Assembly: GCF_004348985.1 (NCBI RefSeq)
Contig: NZ_SMKW01000047.1
Location: forward strand, 1 to 64,000
From: Saccharopolyspora elongata
Lineage (GTDB): Bacteria > Actinomycetota > Actinomycetes > Mycobacteriales > Pseudonocardiaceae
Direction of reading: 5' to 3'
Length of the DNA: 64,000 nt
The notes below the pieces were generated by a model, which was given only the letters and a program-made list of their open reading frames with translations, was not told the origin of the DNA and did not search any database. The position numbers and the translations under genes are program-made. Shown here in pieces: positions 9,563 to 16,835 of this stretch. Each line of letters starts with the position of its first letter. The stretch's first letter is position 1.

Positions 9563-9832
9563 CTAGTTCGATTCCCTGCCCGGTCTGCAAACTCGGCATC
9601 GCTGATCATCCCGGGTACCTTGCTCGGCTGGCACCACCGATTCATCGCTGCGGGCGATGGCGCGCGTCCAGGCTGCTGCCCGGTCAGGGTCGTTGCCGCT
9701 GCTGCGTGCCAGGGTGTCGACGAAGTCGCGGGCGTCGTCGAGGTCGTCCCGGCTGGCCTTGAGTGCGAGCACAGCGACGTCGTAAGCGGCTTCGCCGTTG
9801 ACGCCGCACGGGTCGATGAACCAGCGAAAGCA
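9563..9832 (-). pseudogene. C-terminal fragment resembling a streptomycin 6-kinase-type phosphotransferase
   Basis: Directly after, and in the same frame as, the stop of the epoxide hydrolase, an open stretch reads WFIDPCGVNGEAAYDVAVLA and continues through a helical segment (ARDFVDTLARSSGNDPDRAA). This resembles the Mg-binding Asp region and C-terminal helices of APH(6)-type kinases (ID-P-G-x-AYDVA). No start codon, nucleotide-binding or HGD catalytic loop is present, so it would be a remnant. Identification is by eye and tentative. Confidence 0.4.
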
Positions 9833-10777
9833 CTAGCTTGGCAACGAATCCAGGAACGACAGCAACGCTTCGTTGACCTCGTCAGGGCGTTCCGCCTGAA
9901 CCCAGTGCCCCGCACCATCGAGGAAGGTGGCTCGACCCATGGCTTCTGCTGCGGTACGGAATCCCGGAAACTGCAGTACGGTGTCCAAGGCTCCACCGAC
10001 GTAGGCAGCCGGCACGGGCAACGCCATATCGTGCCACGCGGCGGTGAGCTCCCAGTTGCGTTGGAACACCCGGTAACCGTGCAGTCCACCGCGAAATCCG
10101 GTGCGCGAGTACGCAGTCGAATAGACGCTGAGATCGGCCTCGGAGAGGAAGTGCATGGGGCCGTCCGGCGCGGGCAGTTCGTCGACGAGAGTGCTCCCCT
10201 CTGGCACCGTCATGGTGAACGGAGCTTGTGGGTTCTGGCCGGAGTTGGCGTAGATGAGGCGGCGCAGGCTTTCGGTGATGTCGCGTTCCAGATCCTGTTC
10301 GGCAACGCCGGGCTTCTGAAAGTAATGCATGTAGAAGCCGTCCGGTACCGTGTCGTCGAACGCATCGAGAACGCTCAGCGGTCCACGCGGAACATAGGGC
10401 ACGGAGAGCCCCATGACGCCGCGCACCCGGTCCGGCCGCATCAGGGCGGCGTGGTAGACCGTCGACGTGCCGGCATCGTGCCCGACCAGCGCGGCCCGGT
10501 CGATGCCCAGAAGGTCCATCAAGCCGATGACATCGCCGACCGTTTGGCATACGTCGTAGTCCTCGATCTTGATGGGTGCGTCGGATTCGCCGTGGCCACG
10601 CATGTCGAGCGCAATGGCGCGATAGCCCGCCTGCGCCAAGGCGTGGAGCTGATGGCGCCAGCTGTACCAGAGTTCGGGAAAGCCGTGGCACAGAACGACT
10701 GCGGGTCCTGCACCTGCCTCGACGTAGTGCAGCTTTATCCGGTTGACGCTGACACGGTGATGCCGCAGGTCGGTCAT
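9833..10777 (-). CDS. Epoxide hydrolase-type alpha/beta hydrolase
   Basis: 314 residues. The oxyanion motif HGFPELWYSW, nucleophile elbow GHDAGT (Asp nucleophile), cap-domain tyrosines (FYMHYF, YRVFQRNW), acidic residue (GGALDTVLQF) and catalytic His (GAGHWVQAERP) all fit soluble epoxide hydrolases, which open epoxides to diols through an alkyl-enzyme ester. A related ring-fission or dehalogenase-like role cannot be excluded. The ATG at 10777 has a GAGGTGAAG site. It lies 65 bp downstream of the nitroreductase gene and probably shares its operator-controlled transcript. Confidence 0.85.
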   Translation of the reverse strand: MTDLRHHRVSVNRIKLHYVEAGAGPAVVLCHGFPELWYSWRHQLHALAQAGYRAIALDMRGHGESDAPIKIEDYDVCQTVGDVIGLMDLLGIDRAALVGHDAGTSTVYHAALMRPDRVRGVMGLSVPYVPRGPLSVLDAFDDTVPDGFYMHYFQKPGVAEQDLERDITESLRRLIYANSGQNPQAPFTMTVPEGSTLVDELPAPDGPMHFLSEADLSVYSTAYSRTGFRGGLHGYRVFQRNWELTAAWHDMALPVPAAYVGGALDTVLQFPGFRTAAEAMGRATFLDGAGHWVQAERPDEVNEALLSFLDSLPS

Positions 10778-10842
10778 TGATCTTCACCTCGTACCGGTTT
10801 CGATGCCGCGGGACTAGCGTCGTCTGCGCGGCGAGAAGGATC

Positions 10843-11457
10843 TCAGGCCCAGCGGACGATGTCGGCGGAGTCGAGGCGGGGCAGGCGATCGAACCACGGG
10901 TTTTCGCCGGGATGGCCGATGTTCACCACGAGGATCGATCGCCACTGCTCCTCGGAGAAGAACTCGGCATCAACACCGGCAGCGTCGAACCCGCCCATGG
11001 GCCCTGCCGCGAGACCGAGGGCGCGCACAGCGAGGATGAAGTACCCGGCTTGCAGCGCTGAGTTGAACTGCCCTGTGCTGGTGCGCAGTTCCTCGTTGGC
11101 CGCGAGGACATCACCCAGCTCGGGTTTGAAGGGCAGCAGTGTTGACATGTGCTCGTGGAATCGGGGGTCCAATGCGAGCACTGCGACGGCTGGTGCCGCC
11201 TCGGTCTTCGCCTTGTTGCCGTCGTCCATGTGCTTGACCAGCCGCATGCGCGCCTCGCCGCGTCCGATGTACAACACCCGCAGGGGCTGGGTGTTCGCGC
11301 CCGTTGGTGCCCAGCGAGCGAGTTCCCAGATTTCTCGGAGCTCGGCCTCGGTGACCGGGGTGTCGGCGAAGCTGTTCGCGGTGCGCGCTTGGGTGAACAG
11401 CGCCGCGCGACCGGTCTCGTCGAGGCGCGGCAACGCACGGGTTGTCTCGGCGATCAT
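10843..11457 (-). CDS. Nitroreductase-family (RutE/HadB-like) oxidoreductase
   Basis: 204 residues of the FMN-dependent nitroreductase fold. ARTANSFADTPVT at the start, ARWAPTGANTQP for FMN binding, and GPMGGFDAAGVDAEFF with a terminal IGHPG motif place it near the malonic semialdehyde reductase RutE group. The substrate cannot be read from sequence. The ATG at 11457 follows a GAAGGAAG site; a TTG eight codons upstream is an alternative. It is the first gene of a two-gene unit with the epoxide hydrolase, divergent from an FAH-family gene across a region with three 21-bp palindromes, so TetR control is likely. Confidence 0.8.
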   Translation of the reverse strand: MIAETTRALPRLDETGRAALFTQARTANSFADTPVTEAELREIWELARWAPTGANTQPLRVLYIGRGEARMRLVKHMDDGNKAKTEAAPAVAVLALDPRFHEHMSTLLPFKPELGDVLAANEELRTSTGQFNSALQAGYFILAVRALGLAAGPMGGFDAAGVDAEFFSEEQWRSILVVNIGHPGENPWFDRLPRLDSADIVRWA

Positions 11458-11499
11458 GGGGCTACTTCCTTCTTCGCTCAAGAGGCATCGTTACTGACT

Positions 11500-11577
11500 G
11501 TCTTGACTTGCATTCAAGACCATCTCATGACTGCGAGTCAAGAGGTTGACATCACTCTCTTGACTGTTAATCAAGAC
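11500..11577. promoter_or_regulatory. Three TetR-type operators between nitroreductase and FAH genes
   Basis: Three 21-bp palindromes with 9-bp arms and a 3-bp centre lie at 11500-11520, 11524-11544 and 11557-11577. The shared form is CTCTTGACT-N3-AGTCAAGAG, with one or two mismatches per site. Start spacings are 24 and 33 bp. A further half-site (TCAAGAG) lies near 11478. They fill the gap between the divergent starts at 11457 and 11710. The same motif recurs at 15111-15164 and 15885-15929. Confidence 0.8.
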
Positions 11578-11709
11578 TCTTCTACCGTACGTGCGGCTGA
11601 GCACCAGCCACCCCGACGCGGGATGCTCGCGTCTTTTCCCGCCACCGTTGCTTGAACATTGCGAGCAGGCTTTGACCCCCTGCCACGATCCGATCCGGAG
11701 AACCAGCTA

Positions 11710-12576
11710 ATGCGTCTTTACGCCACCGACCAGGGGATCGCGCGAGAGGATACGAGCGGAATCCTTGCCCTCCTCGGCTTGCCGGCTTCCGACCTGAGCG
11801 AGCTGCTCACTGGTGACGGCATCACGGCTGCCCGGACCGCGCAGCCGGTGCGCGATGTACGGCTGGAATCAGTGACCTTGCGTCCCGTGCTTTCCCGGCC
11901 CGGCAAGTTCCTGGCGGTCGGGCTCAACTACCCGAGCCACGCCGAGGAAGCGTTGGAGAAGTACGCGTCGATCGGACGACATGACGTCGCACTGCCGACC
12001 GAACCGAACGTCCAAATCGCCGCGGGCTCGGCGGTAACCGGGCATGGCATGCCGATCGTGCTGCCTCCGGTTGCGGCCACCCACGTCGATTTCGAAGGTG
12101 AGGTCGCGATCGTGATCGGCCGCAAGGCTGCGGATGTCGATCCGCTCGAGGCGTGGCAGTGCGTCGCCGGACTGACGGTGATCAACGATGTCACCGCTCG
12201 CGACATACAGCGCCGCGCCTACGCCGGGGATCCGGTTGCCTCGATCGGGGTGGCCAAGAGTTTCGACACGTTCAAGCCTCTCGGGCCATGCCTGGTGACC
12301 GCCGACGAATTCACCGAGCCAATGGATCTTCGCCTTCGCACATGGGTCAATGGTGAACTGCGCCAGTACGATCGGACGAGCAACTTCCTGTACTCGATCC
12401 CGGATCTGATCGCCTACGTGTCCCGTTACCAGACCTTGGAACCGGGCGATGTCATCGCCACCGGAAGCCCGCGTGGAGCAGGGCAGTTCACTGAACGCTT
12501 CCTGCGTCCTGGCGACGTGGTGGAGATCGAAGTCGAACGCATCGGCACTCTGTCCAACCGGGTATCCGCAGCCTGA
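11710..12576 (+). CDS. Fumarylacetoacetate hydrolase-family enzyme (copy 1)
   Basis: 288 residues. After an 80-residue N-terminal region comes the FAH fold with KFLAVGLNYPSHAEE, the metal-binding HVDFEGEVAIVIG and the NDVTARDIQRR signature. Members cleave or isomerise 2-oxo/2-hydroxy dienoates after aromatic ring fission (HpcE/HpaG, acylpyruvases). The ATG at 11710 has a GGAGAA site; the 17 codons upstream are not conserved with the paralogue at 15969, which starts at the same MRLY position and has the same length. It is transcribed alone, divergent from the nitroreductase, and ends at a strong hairpin. Confidence 0.88.
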   Translation: MRLYATDQGIAREDTSGILALLGLPASDLSELLTGDGITAARTAQPVRDVRLESVTLRPVLSRPGKFLAVGLNYPSHAEEALEKYASIGRHDVALPTEPNVQIAAGSAVTGHGMPIVLPPVAATHVDFEGEVAIVIGRKAADVDPLEAWQCVAGLTVINDVTARDIQRRAYAGDPVASIGVAKSFDTFKPLGPCLVTADEFTEPMDLRLRTWVNGELRQYDRTSNFLYSIPDLIAYVSRYQTLEPGDVIATGSPRGAGQFTERFLRPGDVVEIEVERIGTLSNRVSAA

Positions 12577-12849
12577 ACTCGCGCGATGCCATACCCGCAT
12601 TGGACGAGGAGGGTGCTCGGTGCGAGCCGATCACGTAATGAAATCCGGTGTTCCACAGCAAACTCTGCCGCTCCCGCTGCACTTCAGTGAGTTCGCGACC
12701 GGCGAAGCGCGGTGGAAGAACACCATCCTGGCTCGGTAGAAGGCGATGTTCTCCAGCTTGATCGACTCGTGGCCCGCGCACCGTGCCCGGCACGTCGGCA
12801 ATTTCAACTGCGGCCACGGTTGCTGTTTGTCTCGCCACAGCAGAGATGT
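12577..12849. other. Intergenic stretch without a supported gene
   Basis: Short frames on both strands are interrupted and show no recognisable domain. It ends at the perfect hairpin that closes this transcription unit. Confidence 0.5.
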
Positions 12850-12892
12850 CCGTAGCCTGGATCCACCGGTAGCGGGTGGATCCAGGCTACGG
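12850..12892. terminator. Perfect 18-bp hairpin between convergent genes
   Basis: Arms 12850-12867 and 12875-12892 are perfect reverse complements (CCGTAGCCTGGATCCACC and its complement) around a 7-nt loop. It lies between the convergent FAH gene and flavin monooxygenase and probably terminates both. There is no T-tract, as is common in actinomycetes. Confidence 0.8.
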
Positions 12893-12900
12893 AGCTGACG

Positions 12901-14568
12901 TCAGGAAGCGAATTCTGCTGCCCCGCAGGCGGTTCGCAGCGCCGTTGCAAGTTCGACGGCAGCGGTAGCAGACAATTTCGCCGAGCGCCAGGCAATATGA
13001 CCGTCGGGGCGAACCAGCACGGCGCCGGTATCCGGAATTCCACACAATTCCGGTCCCTCGAACATGAAGTCCCTGCCCACGACGAGCGCCTGGGACGGCA
13101 CTCCAGCCGCCACCCGGGCCCAGGCGTCGGCCCAAGCCGCGCCGTCGCGCCCGGCGAGGAGGGTGAACCCCGGGATGATCAGATCGAGGATCGACATTCG
13201 CACCCCGTTCCTGGTGACCCAGCCGTGCGGTAGCCGGCCACCGGGCACCGCCACGGTGATGGGGTCGTCCGACGGCTTCGTCTCGTCCGAAGCGCCGTAC
13301 ACATAGCCGATTTCCAACTCGAGATGGTCGAAGTGCGGGCGTTGCTCGGGTACCGAGGCACCCAGTCGCATCCGCTCGGCGGCGGCAATCGCCGGATCCG
13401 AGCTCTCCAACCGGGCCGCCACTTCGAGGGTGTTGGACCCGATCCCGATCCCGCTGCCGGCCAACTTGACGGCGTTGTCGATACTGCTCTGCGCATTGGC
13501 CACGGCGACCGGGCGTCGCTCGGATTCATAGGTGTCCAACAGGTCTTCCGCAGCCCACTCTTGGATTACCGCGGCCAGCTTCCACCCGAGGTTGTCGGCA
13601 TCGACGAGGCCGGTGTTCATGCCGAGACCGCCAGTCGGCGGAAACTGGTGCGCCGCATCGCCCGCCAAGAAGATGCGGCCCTTCCGGTACTGCCGTGCCG
13701 TGCTCGCACCCAGAATCCAGGTGCCGATGGTGCGGACGTCGACCTCCAGGTCCGGTGCTCCAACCGCGCTGCGGATCAGTTCTACGCAGCGCGCCGGAGT
13801 GTAGTCCGCCACCGTTTCCCGCGCGGGGTCGAAGCCGAAGTTGAAAGTCCAGCGGTTCCCGCCCATCCGAATGATCACACCGGGACAGGCGGTGTTGAGC
13901 ACCCAGAACAGCAGGGCCGGGTCCTTATCGGCCCACTCGCTGAGATCGGCATGGAAGTAGACGTTGATCTGGCGCCCGAACTCCGGGATGCCCTCGACTT
14001 CGATCCCGAGGCCGTGCCGAATCGACCCAGCGGCACCCTCCGCCGCGACGACATAATCCGCGCTCAACCGCTCGGTCTCACCGCAGATCTCGACGGCAAC
14101 GGCCACCGACGCGCCGAGATCTTCGACACCGGCGACTCGCGTCCCGAATCGGACTGTGGCCATGCCCTGCTCGTACACCGCATCCAGCAGCCGTTGCTGC
14201 ACCCGATCTTGCGCGCACGATCCGATGGTGACCGGCGAGGCCCCCAGGCGTCGCGCCACATGCTCGGGCGGCGAGTCGGCGAGGTCGATCCGGCCGAATT
14301 CCTCACCCGCGACCGTGTGCTTCCAGACGAAACTCAGCCCGCAGTTGAGGTCGACGGCATCCTCGATGATGCCGTCGTAGATACCCCAGCTGCGCAGCAG
14401 CTCCATCGACCTGGTGTTGACCACATGGGCGCGCGGGTGCGGGTTGATCCCGTCGTACTGATCACACACGATGCTTCGAATCCCGTGCCTGCCTAGCACG
14501 TACGCGGTGGCCAGCCCGACCGGACCTGCCCCGACGATCAGCACCGGAGTTCGTTCATCCGCGCTCAC
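12901..14568 (-). CDS. FAD-dependent aromatic monooxygenase (MhpA/PheA-like)
   Basis: 555 residues of the class A flavoprotein hydroxylase family. An N-terminal Rossmann motif (VLIVGAGPVGLATAYVLGRHG), the second FAD motif GRIFLAGDAAHQFPPTGGLG and a C-terminal thioredoxin-like domain (about 400-555) match 3-(3-hydroxyphenyl)propionate hydroxylase-type enzymes, which hydroxylate phenolic rings ortho to OH using NAD(P)H and O2. The GTG start at 14568 overlaps the dioxygenase TGA by 4 bp (GTGA), showing translational coupling. The open frame extends upstream, but that part lies inside the dioxygenase. Coupling to a dioxygenase supports a hydroxylate-then-cleave pathway. Confidence 0.88.
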   Translation of the reverse strand: MSADERTPVLIVGAGPVGLATAYVLGRHGIRSIVCDQYDGINPHPRAHVVNTRSMELLRSWGIYDGIIEDAVDLNCGLSFVWKHTVAGEEFGRIDLADSPPEHVARRLGASPVTIGSCAQDRVQQRLLDAVYEQGMATVRFGTRVAGVEDLGASVAVAVEICGETERLSADYVVAAEGAAGSIRHGLGIEVEGIPEFGRQINVYFHADLSEWADKDPALLFWVLNTACPGVIIRMGGNRWTFNFGFDPARETVADYTPARCVELIRSAVGAPDLEVDVRTIGTWILGASTARQYRKGRIFLAGDAAHQFPPTGGLGMNTGLVDADNLGWKLAAVIQEWAAEDLLDTYESERRPVAVANAQSSIDNAVKLAGSGIGIGSNTLEVAARLESSDPAIAAAERMRLGASVPEQRPHFDHLELEIGYVYGASDETKPSDDPITVAVPGGRLPHGWVTRNGVRMSILDLIIPGFTLLAGRDGAAWADAWARVAAGVPSQALVVGRDFMFEGPELCGIPDTGAVLVRPDGHIAWRSAKLSATAAVELATALRTACGAAEFAS

Positions 14569-15080
14569 GGACGCCTCACCAGTTCCGCGAACGGCTCCCC
14601 CGATTCGAACCGCGCGATCAGCTCTTCCGGATCGAAGTCGACACCAATCGGATTGGTCACGAACGCATCGGATTCGAAGAACGCCTGGGTCTCCTCCTCG
14701 GTGTCGAAGCTGTCGATCTGCAACTCGATCTGGTTGCCGTCGGGGTCCTGGTAGTACATCGACATGGTCGGGCCGTGGTTGACGCACCAGAACGGCTGCA
14801 CCCCTTCGGACTTCAGCCTGCGATAGGTGCCGAGCAGATCACCGAGCGAATCGTAAGTGAAGGCCACGTGATGCAGGCCGGTGTGCATGTCCTCGGGCCG
14901 CTGCGACGCGCCGGTTGCAATGAAGGCGACCCGGTGGTGCTCGTCGTCGTAGGTCATGAACGCGAGCTGGTCGTTGGCGAACGCCACACGTCCCTCGAGG
15001 ACCCGCACGTACCAGTCCTTCATCTGCTGAAGCCGATTCGTCCGCAGCACGATGTGCGCGAGCTTGACGGGTGACGCCAT
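14565..15080 (-). CDS. Single-domain VOC-family (extradiol-type) dioxygenase
   Basis: 171 residues with the paired beta-alpha-beta-beta-beta modules of the vicinal-oxygen-chelate fold. Probable metal ligands are His in VKLAHIVLRT, His in TGLHHVAFTY and Glu in DGNQIELQID, the 2-His-1-carboxylate set used by extradiol ring-cleavage dioxygenases and glyoxalases. At about half the usual BphC length, it resembles small one-domain dioxygenases. The ATG at 15080 has a strong CGGAGGTG site. It is the first gene of the unit with the flavin monooxygenase, and two operator palindromes lie 31-84 bp upstream. Confidence 0.8.
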   Translation of the reverse strand: MASPVKLAHIVLRTNRLQQMKDWYVRVLEGRVAFANDQLAFMTYDDEHHRVAFIATGASQRPEDMHTGLHHVAFTYDSLGDLLGTYRRLKSEGVQPFWCVNHGPTMSMYYQDPDGNQIELQIDSFDTEEETQAFFESDAFVTNPIGVDFDPEELIARFESGEPFAELVRRP

Positions 15081-15110
15081 CGTTGACACCTCCGGTAGAG
15101 AGATCAAATT

Positions 15111-15164
15111 CTCTTGAATGCAACACAAGAGACCGTAGCCATGCTCATGAATGAGAGTCAAGAG
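15111..15164. promoter_or_regulatory. Two TetR-type operators upstream of the dioxygenase
   Basis: Copies of the 21-bp palindrome lie at 15111-15131 (arms CTCTTGAAT and ACACAAGAG) and 15144-15164 (CTCATGAAT and AGTCAAGAG). Their 33-bp offset equals that of the last two sites near 11.5 kb. They sit where repressor binding would block dioxygenase-monooxygenase transcription. Confidence 0.75.
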
Positions 15165-15281
15165 ATGGGGCGTTCCGCATCACCGTCCACCGGTAAGACC
15201 AAGGTCGTCACTGGCGAGCACGGGTGACTGCACTGCGGCTCCGAACCGGAACCGCGGCAGGCAACGTCGATCAGCGACCGG

Positions 15282-15857
15282 TCAACGTGGCACCTTCGCG
15301 ATCGCGGCAGCGACCAGCGAATCGATGATGAGATCAATGAGATCACCCAACGGGCGATCGAGCCGACGGGTACTGACCAAGATGCCCTCGAACAGCACGT
15401 GTGCCACGTCGGCGACCAAGTCGATATCAGCCCCCTCGGGCAACCGACTCGCGATCGCGGCGAAAAGCCGCTGCTCCATCCACTGGTGAACGTGCTGATA
15501 CGCGGCGCACACCGATTCGGACTCCGCCATCCGCTCGTATGCCTCCCGGTGCAGCGCCCGGTACGGCTGCACCTCGGCCAGCAGTGCGACCAGTTCGTCA
15601 CGCGGGTCGCCGCCGATGGCCGGATCAGCCTCGACCTGGTCGCGCGCGGTCTCGAAGATCGAGCTCAAGGCCGCCGCGAAGAGATCGTCCTTGGTCGGGA
15701 AGTACCAGTGCACCGCAGCCGCGGCGATTCCCGCCGCGCGCCCGACCGAGGTGATGCTCGTGCCGCGATATCCGTTCGTCACGAACAACTCCACCGCCTG
15801 CCCCACCACGGCAGCCTCGCGCTCGGCCTTCGGGATGTGCTGTCGGTTCCTGGGCAT
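15282..15857 (-). CDS. TetR-family regulator of the surrounding catabolic genes
   Basis: 191 residues. The N-terminal HTH (about 13-60) contains AVELFVTNGYRGTSITSVGR and AAAVHWYFPTKDDLFAAAL, a clear TetR recognition region; the rest is an all-helical ligand-binding domain. It lies at the centre of the catabolic cluster, divergent from the second FAH gene across two operator copies, so it is the natural candidate to bind the seven-site palindrome family. Autoregulation follows from the operator position between 15857 and 15969. The ligand is unknown, presumably a pathway substrate or CoA ester. Confidence 0.88.
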   Translation of the reverse strand: MPRNRQHIPKAEREAAVVGQAVELFVTNGYRGTSITSVGRAAGIAAAAVHWYFPTKDDLFAAALSSIFETARDQVEADPAIGGDPRDELVALLAEVQPYRALHREAYERMAESESVCAAYQHVHQWMEQRLFAAIASRLPEGADIDLVADVAHVLFEGILVSTRRLDRPLGDLIDLIIDSLVAAAIAKVPR

Positions 15858-15884
15858 AACGCGAGCTTACCCCTCGACGACGGC

Positions 15885-15929
15885 CTCTTGACTGTGAGTC
15901 ATGAAATGCTCTTAACTCGGAGCCAAGAG
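15885..15929. promoter_or_regulatory. Two TetR-type operators between tetR and the second FAH gene
   Basis: Palindrome copies lie at 15885-15905 (CTCTTGACT and AGTCATGAA) and 15909-15929 (CTCTTAACT and AGCCAAGAG). Their 24-bp offset equals that of the first two sites near 11.5 kb. The divergent arrangement would regulate both tetR and the FAH-ligase unit. Confidence 0.75.
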
Positions 15930-15968
15930 CGGCGATGGTGCCGCGCCGATGATCGCGGAGGTAGTGGA

Positions 15969-16835
15969 ATGCGTCTCTACAGCACCACGGTCGGCATCGC
16001 TCGAGAGGATCGGCCGGGCCTGCTTTCGGTTCTCGACCTGCCGTATCGGGATATCGGTCAGCTACTCGACGGACCGGGGCTAGCCGCCGCACGGGATGCG
16101 GCGACCATTCGCGAGCTCCCGCTCGGGGAGGCAACGCTGCACGCCCCGGTCCGCAGGCCCGGCAAGGTGGTCATCGTCGGGCTCAACTACCCCAGTCATG
16201 CCGAAGAAGCCCTCGCCGCCTTCGCGGCGATCGGTCGCGCCGACATCGAGCTGCCGACAGAACCCAATATGCAGATCACCGCGGGCTCCGCGGTCGCCGA
16301 CCCGGGAAGCCCGATCGTGCTGCCTCCGGTTGCCTCCGACGAGGTGGATTATGAAGGTGAACTCGCCGTCATCATCGGCAGTGCGGCGACGAATGTCCCC
16401 GTCGCGGATGCCTGGGATCACGTGGCCGGCCTGACGGTCGCTAATGATGTCGGCGCGCGCGATATTCAGCGTCGCGCGATGACCGGCGACGCTGTCGCAT
16501 CGATCGCTGTGGCCAAGAGCTTCGACACCTTCAAACCACTCGGACCATGTCTGGTCAGCGCCGACGAATTCGCCGCGGACGTCGACCTGGCGATCCGGAC
16601 GCGCGTGAACGGTGAACTGCGCCAGGACGATCGGACGAGCAGCTTCATCCACTCCATCCCCGAGCTCGTCTCCCACCTGTCCCGGTTCCACACGTTGCAA
16701 CCCGGTGATGTGATCTGCACCGGCACCCCGAGTGGCGCCGGCTCCTTCTCCGGTCGGTTCCTGCGCGCGGGCGACGTCATCGAGATCGATGTGGAACGCA
16801 TCGGTGTGCTGAGCAATCGGGTGGTGGCGGCATGA
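15969..16835 (+). CDS. Fumarylacetoacetate hydrolase-family enzyme (copy 2)
   Basis: 288 residues, a close paralogue of the gene at 11710: same length, same MRLY start, and near-identical signatures (VVIVGLNYPSHAEEALAAFA, VDYEGELAVIIG, NDVGARDIQRR, SFDTFKPLGPCLV). It probably acts on a related 2-oxo-dienoate intermediate. The ATG at 15969 has a GCGGAGG site; the long open frame upstream lies antisense to the TetR gene and is not coding. Its TGA overlaps the ATG of the acyl-CoA ligase (ATGA), so the two are coupled. Two operators precede it. Confidence 0.9.
   Translation: MRLYSTTVGIAREDRPGLLSVLDLPYRDIGQLLDGPGLAAARDAATIRELPLGEATLHAPVRRPGKVVIVGLNYPSHAEEALAAFAAIGRADIELPTEPNMQITAGSAVADPGSPIVLPPVASDEVDYEGELAVIIGSAATNVPVADAWDHVAGLTVANDVGARDIQRRAMTGDAVASIAVAKSFDTFKPLGPCLVSADEFAADVDLAIRTRVNGELRQDDRTSSFIHSIPELVSHLSRFHTLQPGDVICTGTPSGAGSFSGRFLRAGDVIEIDVERIGVLSNRVVAA

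Noticed and set aside
9565-9600. Sequence GTTCGATTCC resembling a tRNA T-loop
   Set aside because: The flanking stem bases do not pair and no acceptor or anticodon arm can be drawn.
13324-14496. 390-residue plus-strand frame within the flavin monooxygenase
   Set aside because: Antisense shadow with no domain; the minus-strand gene has intact FAD motifs.
15399-15968. Long N-terminal extension of the second FAH protein
   Set aside because: It is antisense to the TetR gene and absent from the paralogue; ATG 15969 has a GGAGG site.
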